A stretch of DNA of 64,000 bases from Ruegeria sp. TM1040 (GTDB taxonomy: Bacteria; Pseudomonadota; Alphaproteobacteria; Rhodobacterales; Rhodobacteraceae), in NCBI RefSeq assembly GCF_000014065.1, contig NC_008044.1, forward strand, positions 829,501 to 893,500. Direction: 5' to 3'. This document shows positions 8,451 to 15,361 of the stretch, piece by piece; the stretch's first letter is position 1; each line of letters begins with the position of its first letter. Under the pieces are notes generated by a model, which saw only the letters and a program-made list of their open reading frames with translations, did not search any database and was not told where the DNA came from. Both the position numbers and the translations under genes were made by a program.

Positions 8451-9172
8451 TACTTCGCCTCCTTCGCTTTGATCGTGGCGTTGAGCTTCTTGGTGAGCGG
8501 CTGGAAGTCGGCGACTGCTATGCTGGACAGATCCGCGACCTTTGCAGCCGTGCAGACAGTTTCCGGCGTCACGCCAGCCTTTTCGATCAGCCTGCGCAAT
8601 TCCTCGATCTGGGTTGGCGTGATCGTTTCGCGACCAGTCGCGCCTGCTCCATCGTCCTCATCATCCATGCCGAGCGACAGGCCAAGGATCGCTTGCGCGG
8701 TGTACCGCTGCCCGTATTTCTGAGTTGAGCCGACCGCCTGCACCGCGTTCTTGCTGCCGCTGGTATCACGGGGCAGCGCCATGCTGGTGCTTTCGGAGTG
8801 GCCTTGCTCATGCATCAGTTTAGCAGTCACGACGACCTGATCCCCAACGTCGACAGAGAAGGTCAGCGCAAGGCCGTGCTTGGACAGAACCGGGCGCGTG
8901 AGCTTGGTGATATCCTCAAGGGTGGCGTATGGTTTGTTGTTGTGGCCCTTGCCGTTCAGCGGGATCGTTGGGAACTCGGCAGAGGCGCGGGCAAAGGCAG
9001 AGGAAAACGCGGCCTTCGCGTTCTGCGCGTCGTGGCGCTCTTTCATCTCAAGCATTCTTTCCAGCTTGTCGATGTCTGCATTCGGGTCCGTAGCAACCCG
9101 CTCGATCATGGATACCATCGGGTCAGCCGGAAGCTGGTCATCTTGATGGCGGATCTGCGTCACTTCGTTCAT
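8450..9172 (-). CDS. erf: ERF-family single-strand annealing protein
   Basis: A 240-residue recombinase that anneals single strands made by the neighbouring exonuclease. The ERF core is clear: AKAAFSSAFARASAEFPTIPLNGKGHNNKPYATLEDI, then RPVLSKHGLALTF and the GSTQKYGQRYTAQAILGLS motif. The C-terminal 70 residues are variable. The ribosome site AAGGAG lies 7 bases before the ATG. Exo and annealase genes share one base (TAATG), so they are probably made in fixed ratio. Confidence 0.92.
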   Translation of the reverse strand: MNEVTQIRHQDDQLPADPMVSMIERVATDPNADIDKLERMLEMKERHDAQNAKAAFSSAFARASAEFPTIPLNGKGHNNKPYATLEDITKLTRPVLSKHGLALTFSVDVGDQVVVTAKLMHEQGHSESTSMALPRDTSGSKNAVQAVGSTQKYGQRYTAQAILGLSLGMDDEDDGAGATGRETITPTQIEELRRLIEKAGVTPETVCTAAKVADLSSIAVADFQPLTKKLNATIKAKEAK

Positions 9173-9196
9173 GTCGTGTCTCCTTGGAATAGAAGG

Positions 9197-9242
9197 CCCC
9201 GGCGGTTTCGGGATAGGGAGGAGGAAACCCTCACCGCCGGGG
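9197..9242 (-). other. Hairpin in the erf leader
   Basis: Perfect 10-bp arms CCCCGGCGGT / ACCGCCGGGG enclose 26 bases in the 108-base gap between two early genes. On the leftward transcript the hairpin precedes erf, and it has no T run. It may be an mRNA processing or stability element; this is inference. Confidence 0.45.
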
Positions 9243-9280
9243 AAGTTGCGGACGCGCAGTGATGCGCCCGACAGGGAGGT

Positions 9281-9526
9281 TCAGAGGGGATTAGAAAGGC
9301 TGGCGCCGACTGACACTGCGGTCAGGATTGCGACGAAGATCATCAGCGCCCAGAACGTCAGCGTGAGCGTCCAGTTCTTGCGATCAGGGCCGCCATTGGT
9401 GGGGGCTGGGTGCTTCCACGGCCCCGCGCTCCAATCGTGACTGCCCCGGCGGCGCGTGTGCGTCGCGTGAGTGGTGGACTTTGCCGCCGGGGTGCGAATG
9501 GGGGTGACGTTGGAAAGGTGGCTCAT
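9281..9526 (-). CDS. Small single-pass membrane protein (81 aa)
   Basis: A basic, Thr/Arg-rich cytoplasmic N-terminus (about 50 residues) precedes one membrane helix (LTLTFWALMIFVAILTAVSVGA, residues about 53-74). The family is unknown. Position in the early operon would fit a superinfection-exclusion or host-modifying membrane peptide, but there is no direct evidence. It overlaps its upstream neighbour by 4 bases. Confidence 0.6.
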   Translation of the reverse strand: MSHLSNVTPIRTPAAKSTTHATHTRRRGSHDWSAGPWKHPAPTNGGPDRKNWTLTLTFWALMIFVAILTAVSVGASLSNPL

Positions 9527-9729
9527 GCCGCGCCCTCCCGGTCGAGAGGGTAGGGATCTCCTACCTGTGCCAGAACCAAGCGGGCTCTCTCCGCGCTTCT
9601 GCGACAGCTGGAGGTCCGGGCGATGTCTTCCAGCGCCATTGTCAGCCGGTTGACCTGTACGCCGCGCTCATAAGCCACGTCTGTGACGGAGTTGGCGCGC
9701 ATGCGTGTGTGATTGTCGTGGTAGCTCAT
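9523..9729 (-). CDS. Small unknown phage protein (68 aa)
   Basis: The start MSYHDNHTRMR is chosen as the ATG after the previous gene. The protein is hydrophilic and helical (NRLTMALEDIARTSSCRRSAERARLVLAQ) and not recognised. It is coupled to the membrane-protein gene by an ATGA overlap. Confidence 0.55.
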   Translation of the reverse strand: MSYHDNHTRMRANSVTDVAYERGVQVNRLTMALEDIARTSSCRRSAERARLVLAQVGDPYPLDREGAA

Positions 9730-9739
9730 GTCTTCGACC

Positions 9740-10099
9740 TCACTCTGCTGCGATGGGCCAAGCGAACTCGAAGTCGCGCGGCTCGAAGATTGCGTCTTCG
9801 TCACTGATGATTGCGTCGCCGCGGTTCAGAGCCTCAGACATCGTGTCTTCCAGCTCACGTTCGGCGCGGAGAAGGTCAGACTTCCCAAAGCGGCGGATCA
9901 CCTCTTCACGAGAGAGCAATTCAAGCTCCCAAGTCTCGGGGTCTTCCATCTGAACGCTGAGGACATCGGCAGTGACATCGTGACCACCAGAGAAGCCGCA
10001 CGCAGTGTCAGCACCCTCACGCTCAACGAAAAACGCAACCTGTGCCGCGCACTCGATGTCGTCTCCGAGGTAGATCGTTTGAAAGGCTGTATCGCGCAT
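9740..10099 (-). CDS. First gene of leftward early operon, unknown (119 aa)
   Basis: An acidic 119-residue protein starting MRDTAFQTIYLGDDIECAAQ. It contains WELELLSREEVIRRFGKSDLLRAERELEDTM and ends FEPRDFEFAWPIAAE. The ATG is chosen because GGGAG lies 8 bases upstream and because the operator-controlled promoter ends just before it. It is not recognised. As the first gene of the operon it would be expressed immediately after induction. Confidence 0.65.
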   Translation of the reverse strand: MRDTAFQTIYLGDDIECAAQVAFFVEREGADTACGFSGGHDVTADVLSVQMEDPETWELELLSREEVIRRFGKSDLLRAERELEDTMSEALNRGDAIISDEDAIFEPRDFEFAWPIAAE

Positions 10100-10168
10100 G
10101 TCGTGGCTCCCTTTGTTTCCCCGCGATCTGCGCCAGCGGCGCGTCTTCGGTGGGGCTGTCGGGAGTGT

Positions 10169-10219
10169 TTTATAGGGGACAAATATCCCCGTCAAGGAAA
10201 AAGGGGGAAAATAATCCCC
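10169..10219 (-). promoter_or_regulatory. Leftward early promoter with two repressor operators
   Basis: On the minus strand TTGACG (10190-10195) and TATAAA (10169-10174) form a promoter with a 15-base spacer. Operator 10175-10190 (GGGGACAAATATCCCC) fills the spacer exactly. A second operator, 10204-10219 (GGGGAAAATAATCCCC), lies just upstream, 29 bases apart. Both match the palindrome GGGGA-N6-TCCCC that recurs beside the repressor gene, so repressor bound here should block the early operon. Confidence 0.75.
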
Positions 10220-10349
10220 ATTCAACTTCCGACCTGCACCTCTCCATGCTACAAAGGGTTTGCCGCTAAGCGCTGCGCTGGGTTCGGATAGCCTTTCCAC
10301 ACGGGCGCTTCCGTTCCCGGCGCAGAACTCAAAGCACCGTGCGCGCAAA

Positions 10350-10373
10350 GAAAAACCCCGCCGGAGCGGGGTT
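10350..10373 (-). terminator. Terminator of the repressor operon
   Basis: The stem AACCCCGC / GCGGGGTT with a 4-base loop is followed on the minus strand by TTTTTCTTT. It lies 34 bases past the stop of the 252-residue gene and so ends the repressor-linked transcript. Confidence 0.8.
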
Positions 10374-10406
10374 CTACAATCGGCAGAAGCACAGGCAGCC
10401 TCAGCG

Positions 10407-11165
10407 CTACGCTACTCGAGCTAGCTCCCTAAAAGCATCATCGGTCTCACCAATTTCAACAACATTGGCAACGTCACTGATGATCTGCCCACGGTCGCTT
10501 AGTGAACTAATCGAATTGATTACTGCGTTGAGCGAATGTCCTTGTTCAGCGCGGCGGATGTCAGAGAACATGAGGAATTTGCTAGAGATAGAGTGCGGGT
10601 GCGCGGTGATGTGTTCGAAAATCGCTAGCCTGCGCGATGGGAGAGAGACAACGTTGTGTGCCTCCCAACTTGAGTGGCGACCTGACACCTCTGCTTTTCG
10701 TGCAACGTTATGAGCTCCAAACACTTTGACAATCCGCTCGAAAACTTCGGCGTGTGTGTCAGCGGCCTTGGATTCAATTGATCTGCGAACGGCTTCTGCC
10801 GCGGCTTGGGACGATGTGTTTGCCACGGTAACAATAGCAGCCTCGAGATGAGCTAGTGGCACTTTTATGGCGAATATCGCATGCCCATCATAGTCAACGC
10901 CATTGTCCTTCGCCAATGTCCTAGCGATACTTGGGAAGTAGCTATCTGCGTTCATAAATTCAGCTTCAACTAGACCACGGCCCATATCTGAAACCCAGCA
11001 GTGTTCAGCGTGCCTTTGCAGCTCGACGCAAGCGAGCGCTCCGCTGGGGTAAGCTACCGGAACGTGTGCGAGTACCTTGTCAGCCTCCTGAGTTACGCTG
11101 CTCAAGCGGTTGATTGCCTCGATTGTGCGGGCAGTTAGGATTTCGTCAGCTTTGATCACATTCAC
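10407..11165 (-). CDS. Unknown lysogeny-linked protein, possibly DUF1828-like (252 aa)
   Basis: A soluble 252-residue protein. The N-terminal 90 residues (CWVSDMGRGLVEAEFMNADSYF...YDGHAIFAIKVP) loosely resemble DUF1828 domains; the match is from memory and weak. The C-terminal half is helical with FSDIRRAEQGHSLNAVINSISSL. It overlaps the preceding 177-residue gene by 4 bases. Both lie downstream of the repressor on the same strand and before a terminator, so they should be made in the lysogen. A superinfection-exclusion or defence role is inferred from this rexAB-like position only. Confidence 0.6.
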   Translation of the reverse strand: MNVIKADEILTARTIEAINRLSSVTQEADKVLAHVPVAYPSGALACVELQRHAEHCWVSDMGRGLVEAEFMNADSYFPSIARTLAKDNGVDYDGHAIFAIKVPLAHLEAAIVTVANTSSQAAAEAVRRSIESKAADTHAEVFERIVKVFGAHNVARKAEVSGRHSSWEAHNVVSLPSRRLAIFEHITAHPHSISSKFLMFSDIRRAEQGHSLNAVINSISSLSDRGQIISDVANVVEIGETDDAFRELARVA

Positions 11166-11695
11166 AGCAGAACGCCTTGATCGCCAGGAGGAGGAAGATC
11201 GCCTCGGTTATTGATTTTGAGTGTATCACAGACATAAGCAAGCGCCTCAGAAAATTCTGTAAAGTCCGCCTCCACCGGTCTTGCTTGCACTGCGCCGTGC
11301 AACCTTAGCCCGCCATCCTCTCGCAGGCTGTCATAGAATATGTGCTCATGGTTCTTACCTTGAGGCAAAAATATTCCATGAACCTCTGGAGGCCCGAAGA
11401 GCTTATTTTGATGGGCTGATGCTGGATCAACATCTAGCCGATACAGGGGTATGTGAGCGCGGCCAGAATCTCTTTCGCACTCGAGTTGGAATGTCGCACG
11501 CAGTCGAAAGCGAGGAAACAATGCAATTCGAAAGAACACGCCTCTCGGCATGGACCCACCGATCCTGACCCGACATTCTATGCCTCGACGGTGCTCATGG
11601 CCGCTTCCATTGGTCGTTGGTTTCCACTCAAATGGAGGCAATAAGTCTTTTGAGGTTTGAAAAATTCGATCCGCGAGCGAATACTGGATGGGCAA
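11162..11695 (-). CDS. Unknown lysogeny-linked protein (177 aa)
   Basis: A soluble beta-rich protein of 177 residues: SGHEHRRGIECRVRIGG, GVFFRIALFPRFRLRATFQLEC, then PPEVHGIFLPQGKNHEHIFYDSL. The family is not recognised. It starts 23 bases after the repressor stop and its stop overlaps the next start (ATGA). The unusual Arg/His/Phe-rich beta strands suggest a ligand- or nucleic-acid-binding barrel, but this is only impression. It probably acts together with the 252-residue partner. Confidence 0.6.
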   Translation of the reverse strand: MPIQYSLADRIFQTSKDLLPPFEWKPTTNGSGHEHRRGIECRVRIGGSMPRGVFFRIALFPRFRLRATFQLECERDSGRAHIPLYRLDVDPASAHQNKLFGPPEVHGIFLPQGKNHEHIFYDSLREDGGLRLHGAVQARPVEADFTEFSEALAYVCDTLKINNRGDLPPPGDQGVLL

Positions 11696-11718
11696 ACTTA
11701 ATCTCTTCTCTTAAAGGT

Positions 11719-12348
11719 CTATTTCTTCCTCGCAAACTCCGCAGGCCAGTGCAGTCGCACGCGGGCGGCCCACTTTAGGCGCACGTTCCACATGTTTGCA
11801 CCGGTGGGGTTGAGCGAGATCAGGTGGAACAGCCCCGGCTCATCACCCGCTTTGACTTGCTTCACCCAGCCCATGCCGTCCGCATCCTCGCAAACGCACT
11901 TGTAGCCGATCACGTCGTCAGGAACGCTGTCATGCCCATTGCGAGAGTAGAACAGTAGATCCCCGGCGGAATATACCGGCTCCATGCTGTCACCCTCGAC
12001 CTCGACTGCTACAACGCCGTGCGGCCCAATGCCCGGTGGACATTCGACCTGTGGGCCATCGCCTTTCTCGTAGGCGTCGAACACCGGTACCTGGGCGCCA
12101 GCACCTACTTTCCCCGCGATCGAAATGGTGGGCGATGCATCAAACTCTCCGGACATAAACTGCTCGAAAGAGACGCCTACCGCTGTAGCGATTTTTAGGG
12201 CGTCCTCGGCGTTGGTCGTTTGGCTTTTCCCTTGCCGAACTTTTTTGAGCTGCTCGTAAGAAACACCTGCCTTATCAGCCAGCTTCCTCATGGAGAGGCC
12301 GGTGGCATCCTGTGCGCGGTCTAGGGCTTCTTTGAAAGAAATTGGCAT
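11719..12348 (-). CDS. Phage repressor, XRE HTH plus S24 (LexA-like) domain
   Basis: The CI-type repressor that maintains lysogeny. The 209-residue form starts at MPISFKEALDRAQ. Residues about 10-65 are an XRE helix-turn-helix (LSMRKLADKAGVSYEQLKKVRQGK). Residues about 105-205 are an S24 peptidase domain with the serine in VEGDSMEP and the lysine in GWVKQV. A likely self-cleavage site lies in the linker GKVGAGAQVPVF. RecA-stimulated autocleavage on DNA damage is expected for the family. It is transcribed leftward from the divergent promoter at 12378-12404. Confidence 0.9.
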   Translation of the reverse strand: MPISFKEALDRAQDATGLSMRKLADKAGVSYEQLKKVRQGKSQTTNAEDALKIATAVGVSFEQFMSGEFDASPTISIAGKVGAGAQVPVFDAYEKGDGPQVECPPGIGPHGVVAVEVEGDSMEPVYSAGDLLFYSRNGHDSVPDDVIGYKCVCEDADGMGWVKQVKAGDEPGLFHLISLNPTGANMWNVRLKWAARVRLHWPAEFARKK

Positions 12349-12350
12349 GG

Positions 12351-12428
12351 AGAGACAATAGTCCCTAGCCAATTCCGTGAATAGGAGATGATTGTCCCTT
12401 GCAAGATGGGGAGTATTGTCCCTATAAG
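12351..12428. promoter_or_regulatory. Repressor/cro divergent control region with three operators
   Basis: Operators lie at 12351-12366 (AGAGACAATAGTCCCT), 12384-12399 (GGAGATGATTGTCCCT) and 12408-12423 (GGGGAGTATTGTCCCT). A self-complementary TTGCAA (12399-12404) can act as the -35 box in both directions. Leftward it pairs with TATTCA (12378-12383, 15-base spacer filled by the middle operator) for the repressor. Rightward it pairs with TATAAG (12423-12428, 18-base spacer containing the right operator) for cro. The predicted cro start of transcription is almost at its ATG. Confidence 0.7.
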
Positions 12429-12433
12429 GAGTC

Positions 12434-12643
12434 ATGACAAATCAACAACTCATATCGGAGATTGAGGCGTTTGCATCTCTCAAGGGGATTGCGCCAGCGA
12501 CAGTAACGAGTCGCGCGGTCGGTAATAGTCGGCTCTATCACCGCTTGAAGGATGGGAAGAGTTGCACGCTCGGGGTTGCGGAGCGCCTGCGTGAGTTCAT
12601 GCATGAAAATCCCCCAAAGCACGACGCACCTTCGGCCGCCTAA
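12434..12643 (+). CDS. Cro-like regulator (69 aa)
   Basis: The first rightward gene, divergent from the repressor, coding 69 residues: MTNQQLISEIEAFASLKGIAPATVTSRAVGNSRLYHRLKDG. This fits a minimal HTH with recognition helix around TVTSRAVG, as in Cro-type antirepressors that bind the same operators. The C-terminus (HENPPKHDAPSAA) is disordered. Assignment rests on size, position and weak HTH pattern. AAGGAG lies 2 bases before the ATG, which is unusually close. Confidence 0.65.
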   Translation: MTNQQLISEIEAFASLKGIAPATVTSRAVGNSRLYHRLKDGKSCTLGVAERLREFMHENPPKHDAPSAA

Positions 12644-12727
12644 CCCGCTCTCTATGCCAAATACCGCACCCATACATTCAAGTTGGGCGCGGAGGACTGA
12701 AATACCAAAGCAATGAGGTTGCCCAGC

Positions 12728-13201
12728 ATGGCAAACCAGCGAACTTACCTCCACACGCTGATCCGCGGCCTCGTGGTCAGGCACTTCCCAGGCAAGCAGA
12801 ATTGCGCCGCTCGCGAAATCGCTGAGTTCTGGGCAGGTCATGCCTTGGAGGACTCTGAGGTCGATTTTGGTGGGTTTTCTCGCAAGATGAACGGATCTCG
12901 CGCCTTCGATGTTTATGACCTGTTCGCGCTTATCCAAATCACAGGTGACAAGCGCCCCATCGCAGCTTTCGGCGATGTGCAGGAGGGGAACGTTCCTCCG
13001 AGTATTCCAATGCCGGTTCTTGCAGCTCGTGCGGCCAAGGAGTCTGGCGAGGCAGTCTCCGCAGCAATCGAAGGCGGTGATCTTGGCGAGATCGCGATGG
13101 AGGCTGGCGAGGCAGAGGCAGCACACCGGGAAATTCGGGAGAATGCGGAAGCTGCCATTCGCGCTTCATCGGGCGGCGTCACCCCCATCAGAAAGGCCTG
13201 A
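12728..13201 (+). CDS. CII-like regulatory protein candidate (157 aa)
   Basis: It starts MANQRTYLHTLIRGLVVRHFPGKQ, with FSRKMNGSRAFDVYDLFALIQITGD. This resembles the phage CII (CP76-type) regulators with a helix-turn-helix in the first 80 residues, followed by an Ala/Glu-rich helical tail. It follows cro, as cII does in lambda. It would influence the lysis-lysogeny choice, but family membership is uncertain and no target site was identified. Confidence 0.5.
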   Translation: MANQRTYLHTLIRGLVVRHFPGKQNCAAREIAEFWAGHALEDSEVDFGGFSRKMNGSRAFDVYDLFALIQITGDKRPIAAFGDVQEGNVPPSIPMPVLAARAAKESGEAVSAAIEGGDLGEIAMEAGEAEAAHREIRENAEAAIRASSGGVTPIRKA

Positions 13202-13204
13202 GAC

Positions 13205-13435
13205 ATGGCTGATCCGGTACGCGGCGGCAGCGTGAAACTCGAAGGCGAAGATCTGGTCATCCGCATGCCGAAGGACCGAGCGCAGAGCTTGCGTGTCGCT
13301 CTCGCTGAGTGCCCCTGTAAGGCCACCAAATCAAACGCCACGCAGAACATCCGATCTGGTCTTTCCATGGCGATTGGACGGGCGATCTCTTCGAAGCCTG
13401 TACAGCGCAACCCACTGTACAAGACGGAGGATTGA
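13205..13435 (+). CDS. Small unknown phage protein (76 aa)
   Basis: A 76-residue basic protein (MADPVRGGSVKLEGEDLVIRMPKDRAQSLRVALAECPC...), 4 bases after the previous gene. Two cysteines (CPC) occur mid-sequence. It is not recognised. Its position between regulator and replication genes suggests an early regulatory or DNA-binding role. Confidence 0.55.
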   Translation: MADPVRGGSVKLEGEDLVIRMPKDRAQSLRVALAECPCKATKSNATQNIRSGLSMAIGRAISSKPVQRNPLYKTED

Positions 13436-13438
13436 TCA

Positions 13439-13741
13439 ATGCTGGATGACCCTCTCACGGCCATTTACGCCAAGGTACAAGCGCAGCAGGAAGCCGAGGC
13501 GCGCAAGATTGCCGCAATCGCCGCGCACATCGGCCACAACGGCGGCCCGAGGATCGAAGCACCCTTCGGTATTGACGCCCCGTGGCTGCGCTATGCGGAC
13601 GACGCGGAACTCTCGCGCCTCGCCACCCTTGAGCCACGCATCGAACGCAAGAGGCTGATCCTCGCGGATACTATCGCTGAGCGCACACGGATCATGAACC
13701 GCTGCATCCGCCGGATGCGCAGAGCTGCGGGGAAGGACTGA
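13439..13741 (+). CDS. Small unknown phage protein (100 aa)
   Basis: A helical protein with a central loop HIGHNGGPRIEAPFGIDAPWL. The HNGGP phrase occurs in many alphaproteobacterial phage small proteins of unknown function. The C-terminus is very basic (RIMNRCIRRMRRAAGKD). It is tightly packed, 3 bases after and 2 bases before its neighbours. Confidence 0.6.
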   Translation: MLDDPLTAIYAKVQAQQEAEARKIAAIAAHIGHNGGPRIEAPFGIDAPWLRYADDAELSRLATLEPRIERKRLILADTIAERTRIMNRCIRRMRRAAGKD

Positions 13742-13743
13742 TC

Positions 13744-14265
13744 ATGGGCAAGAGAAGCAACTTCGACCGCATCCCGCGCGACTTCTATCCGACTCCACCA
13801 GAGGCCGTTGCGCCGCGTATCCCGCATATTGCTGATTGCAGGTATTTTGCCGAGCCCTGTGCTGGTGACGGGGCGCTAATAGGCGCGCTGAGCGGTGTGG
13901 CTGAGTGCCTTTGGTACAGCGACATAGAGCCTCAGTTTAAGGCCCCTTGCGTAGACGCGCTTACCCTTGTGGATGAATTTAAGGATTGCGATTACATCAT
14001 CACCAACCCGCCGTGGGATCGGAAAATCCTGCATCCGATGATTGAGCATTTCTCAGCTATGCGCCCGACATGGCTCCTGTTCGATGCGGATTGGGTTCAC
14101 ACACGGCAGGCCGCGCCATTCATGCCAATGCTGCGCAAGGTGGTCTCCGTAGGGCGAGTGAAGTGGATCAAGGACAGCCCACACACCGGTAAGGACAACT
14201 GCGCCTGGCACCTTTTCGACCAAGGAGGCTCTGGGCCGTGTGAGTTCTATGGGAGGGCCGCATGA
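13744..14265 (+). CDS. Phage DNA adenine methyltransferase-like protein
   Basis: A 173-residue N6-adenine methylase-like protein. The SAM-binding motif is FAEPCAGDGALIGAL and the catalytic motif is IITNPPWDR (D/N-P-P-W). A typical opening RDFYPTPPEAV is present. No restriction partner is nearby, so it is a solitary methylase that may protect phage DNA or modulate gene expression. It overlaps the RusA gene by 4 bases, placing it with DNA-processing genes. Confidence 0.85.
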   Translation: MGKRSNFDRIPRDFYPTPPEAVAPRIPHIADCRYFAEPCAGDGALIGALSGVAECLWYSDIEPQFKAPCVDALTLVDEFKDCDYIITNPPWDRKILHPMIEHFSAMRPTWLLFDADWVHTRQAAPFMPMLRKVVSVGRVKWIKDSPHTGKDNCAWHLFDQGGSGPCEFYGRAA

Positions 14266-14618
14266 AACCCACCACCATTCGCCTCTCTTGGCCTCGCCCC
14301 GCCCTCTGGGACAATGAGAAGGCCAGCCACATGGTCAAGGCCGCAGCCAAGCGCACACAGCGCAAGGAGGCATGGGCGCTCGCCTTGGAAGCCAAGTGGC
14401 CGAGAGACCCAGCTGCGGTGCTCACGTTTCGTTTCTGCCCGCCTGATCGCCGCCGCCGCGACACCCACAATCTGCCAGCCACCATGAAAGCCGCGATCGA
14501 TGGGATTGCTGATGCGATGAAGGTTGATGACGTGGGATTTCGCTGCGTGTTCCCGACAGAGTTTGGCCCCGTCGAGAAGGGCGGGGCGGTTTATATCGAG
14601 ATTGGAGGCCAGCCATGA
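14262..14618 (+). CDS. rusA: RusA-like Holliday junction resolvase
   Basis: A 118-residue endonuclease that resolves branched recombination intermediates before packaging. The RusA pattern is visible: a beta strand RLSWPRPALWDNEK, then CPPDRRRRDTHNLPATMKAAIDGIADAMKVDDVGFR with the metal-binding Asp residues (RD-x-H-N and DD). It is coupled to both neighbours by 4-base overlaps. Confidence 0.85.
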   Translation: MKPTTIRLSWPRPALWDNEKASHMVKAAAKRTQRKEAWALALEAKWPRDPAAVLTFRFCPPDRRRRDTHNLPATMKAAIDGIADAMKVDDVGFRCVFPTEFGPVEKGGAVYIEIGGQP

Positions 14619-15361
14619 GCATCCGCATCATGTCAGCCGTTTTCGAGAGCGAAACACTGGGAGCCACAGAGCGTCTCATTATGCTCGCACTCGCTGATCA
14701 TGCTGACGACGAGGGCCGCTGCTATCCATCAATCACCCGCTTGTGCCAGCGCACAGGGCTCGGGGAGCGAGCGGTGCAGACGAACATCAGGAAACTCCAG
14801 GCGCAGGGCTATGTGGAGATCATACCGGGGGCCGGGCGGAATGGGTCCAACCTCTATTTCGTCCGCCCAACACCTACGCCACCCCCCGCACCAGATGCAC
14901 CCCCGCACGAAATGCACCCCGCACCAGATGCACCACCCCCCCGCACGAAATGCACCCCTACCCCCGCACCAGATGCACCCAAACCGTCAGTAACCATCAT
15001 TGAACCGTCATTACCCCTTGTAGTTCCCCAGCGGGAAAAACCGAAAAAGCCAGACAAGGCACGGCTGCCCGAGGACTGGGCACCCAGTGACGAAGACCGA
15101 GCATACGCCCTTTCACTGAACTTGACCGACGCCGAAATTGAGGAGATCGCAGATGACTTTCATGCCTATTGGACAGACCGGACAGACGCTGGCGGAAGAA
15201 AGTCTCGACGCGGTTGGCGGCAAACGTGGCGCAACCGCTGTCGCGACGTCGCCCCAAAATTCATCCGAAATCGCCGGATGGCTGGCCAAGCATACACCGG
15301 CGGACATGGACAAGGCGGCGGTATCGCGGGCGCAGTCGCACGGCGTCAATTTGGAGGTTAG
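14615..15361 (+). CDS. Replication initiator, helix-turn-helix (lambda O-like)
   Basis: A 248-residue protein. Residues 1-85 are a winged helix (HTH_36 type: GATERLIMLALADHADDEGRCYPSITRLCQRTGLGERAVQTNIRKLQAQGYVE). Residues about 86-130 are a Pro-rich linker encoded by DNA iterons. The C-terminal domain (LPEDWAPSDEDRAYALSLNLTDAEIEEIADDFHAYWTDR...GWRQTWRNRCRD) is common in phage replication proteins. It probably binds the iterons in its own gene to open the origin, as lambda O does. Its 3' end overlaps the next gene by 209 bases. Confidence 0.8.
   Translation: MSIRIMSAVFESETLGATERLIMLALADHADDEGRCYPSITRLCQRTGLGERAVQTNIRKLQAQGYVEIIPGAGRNGSNLYFVRPTPTPPPAPDAPPHEMHPAPDAPPPRTKCTPTPAPDAPKPSVTIIEPSLPLVVPQREKPKKPDKARLPEDWAPSDEDRAYALSLNLTDAEIEEIADDFHAYWTDRTDAGGRKSRRGWRQTWRNRCRDVAPKFIRNRRMAGQAYTGGHGQGGGIAGAVARRQFGG
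14884..14979 (+). repeat. Five iteron-like repeats, probable replication origin
   Basis: Cores of GCACCAGATGCACC (14888, 14921, 14966) and GCACGAAATGCACC (14905, 14943), all preceded by C-runs, alternate at spacings of 17, 16, 22 and 23 bases. Spacings not divisible by three place the same DNA word in different reading frames, which points to selection on DNA, not protein. A smaller direct repeat (ACCGTCA) and lower GC follow at about 14983-15020. Confidence 0.75.

Noticed and set aside
14884-14979. CRISPR-like repeats
   Set aside because: Repeats are only 14-18 bases, spacings are irregular and short (16-23 bases), and they lie within a coding sequence beside replication genes; iterons fit better.
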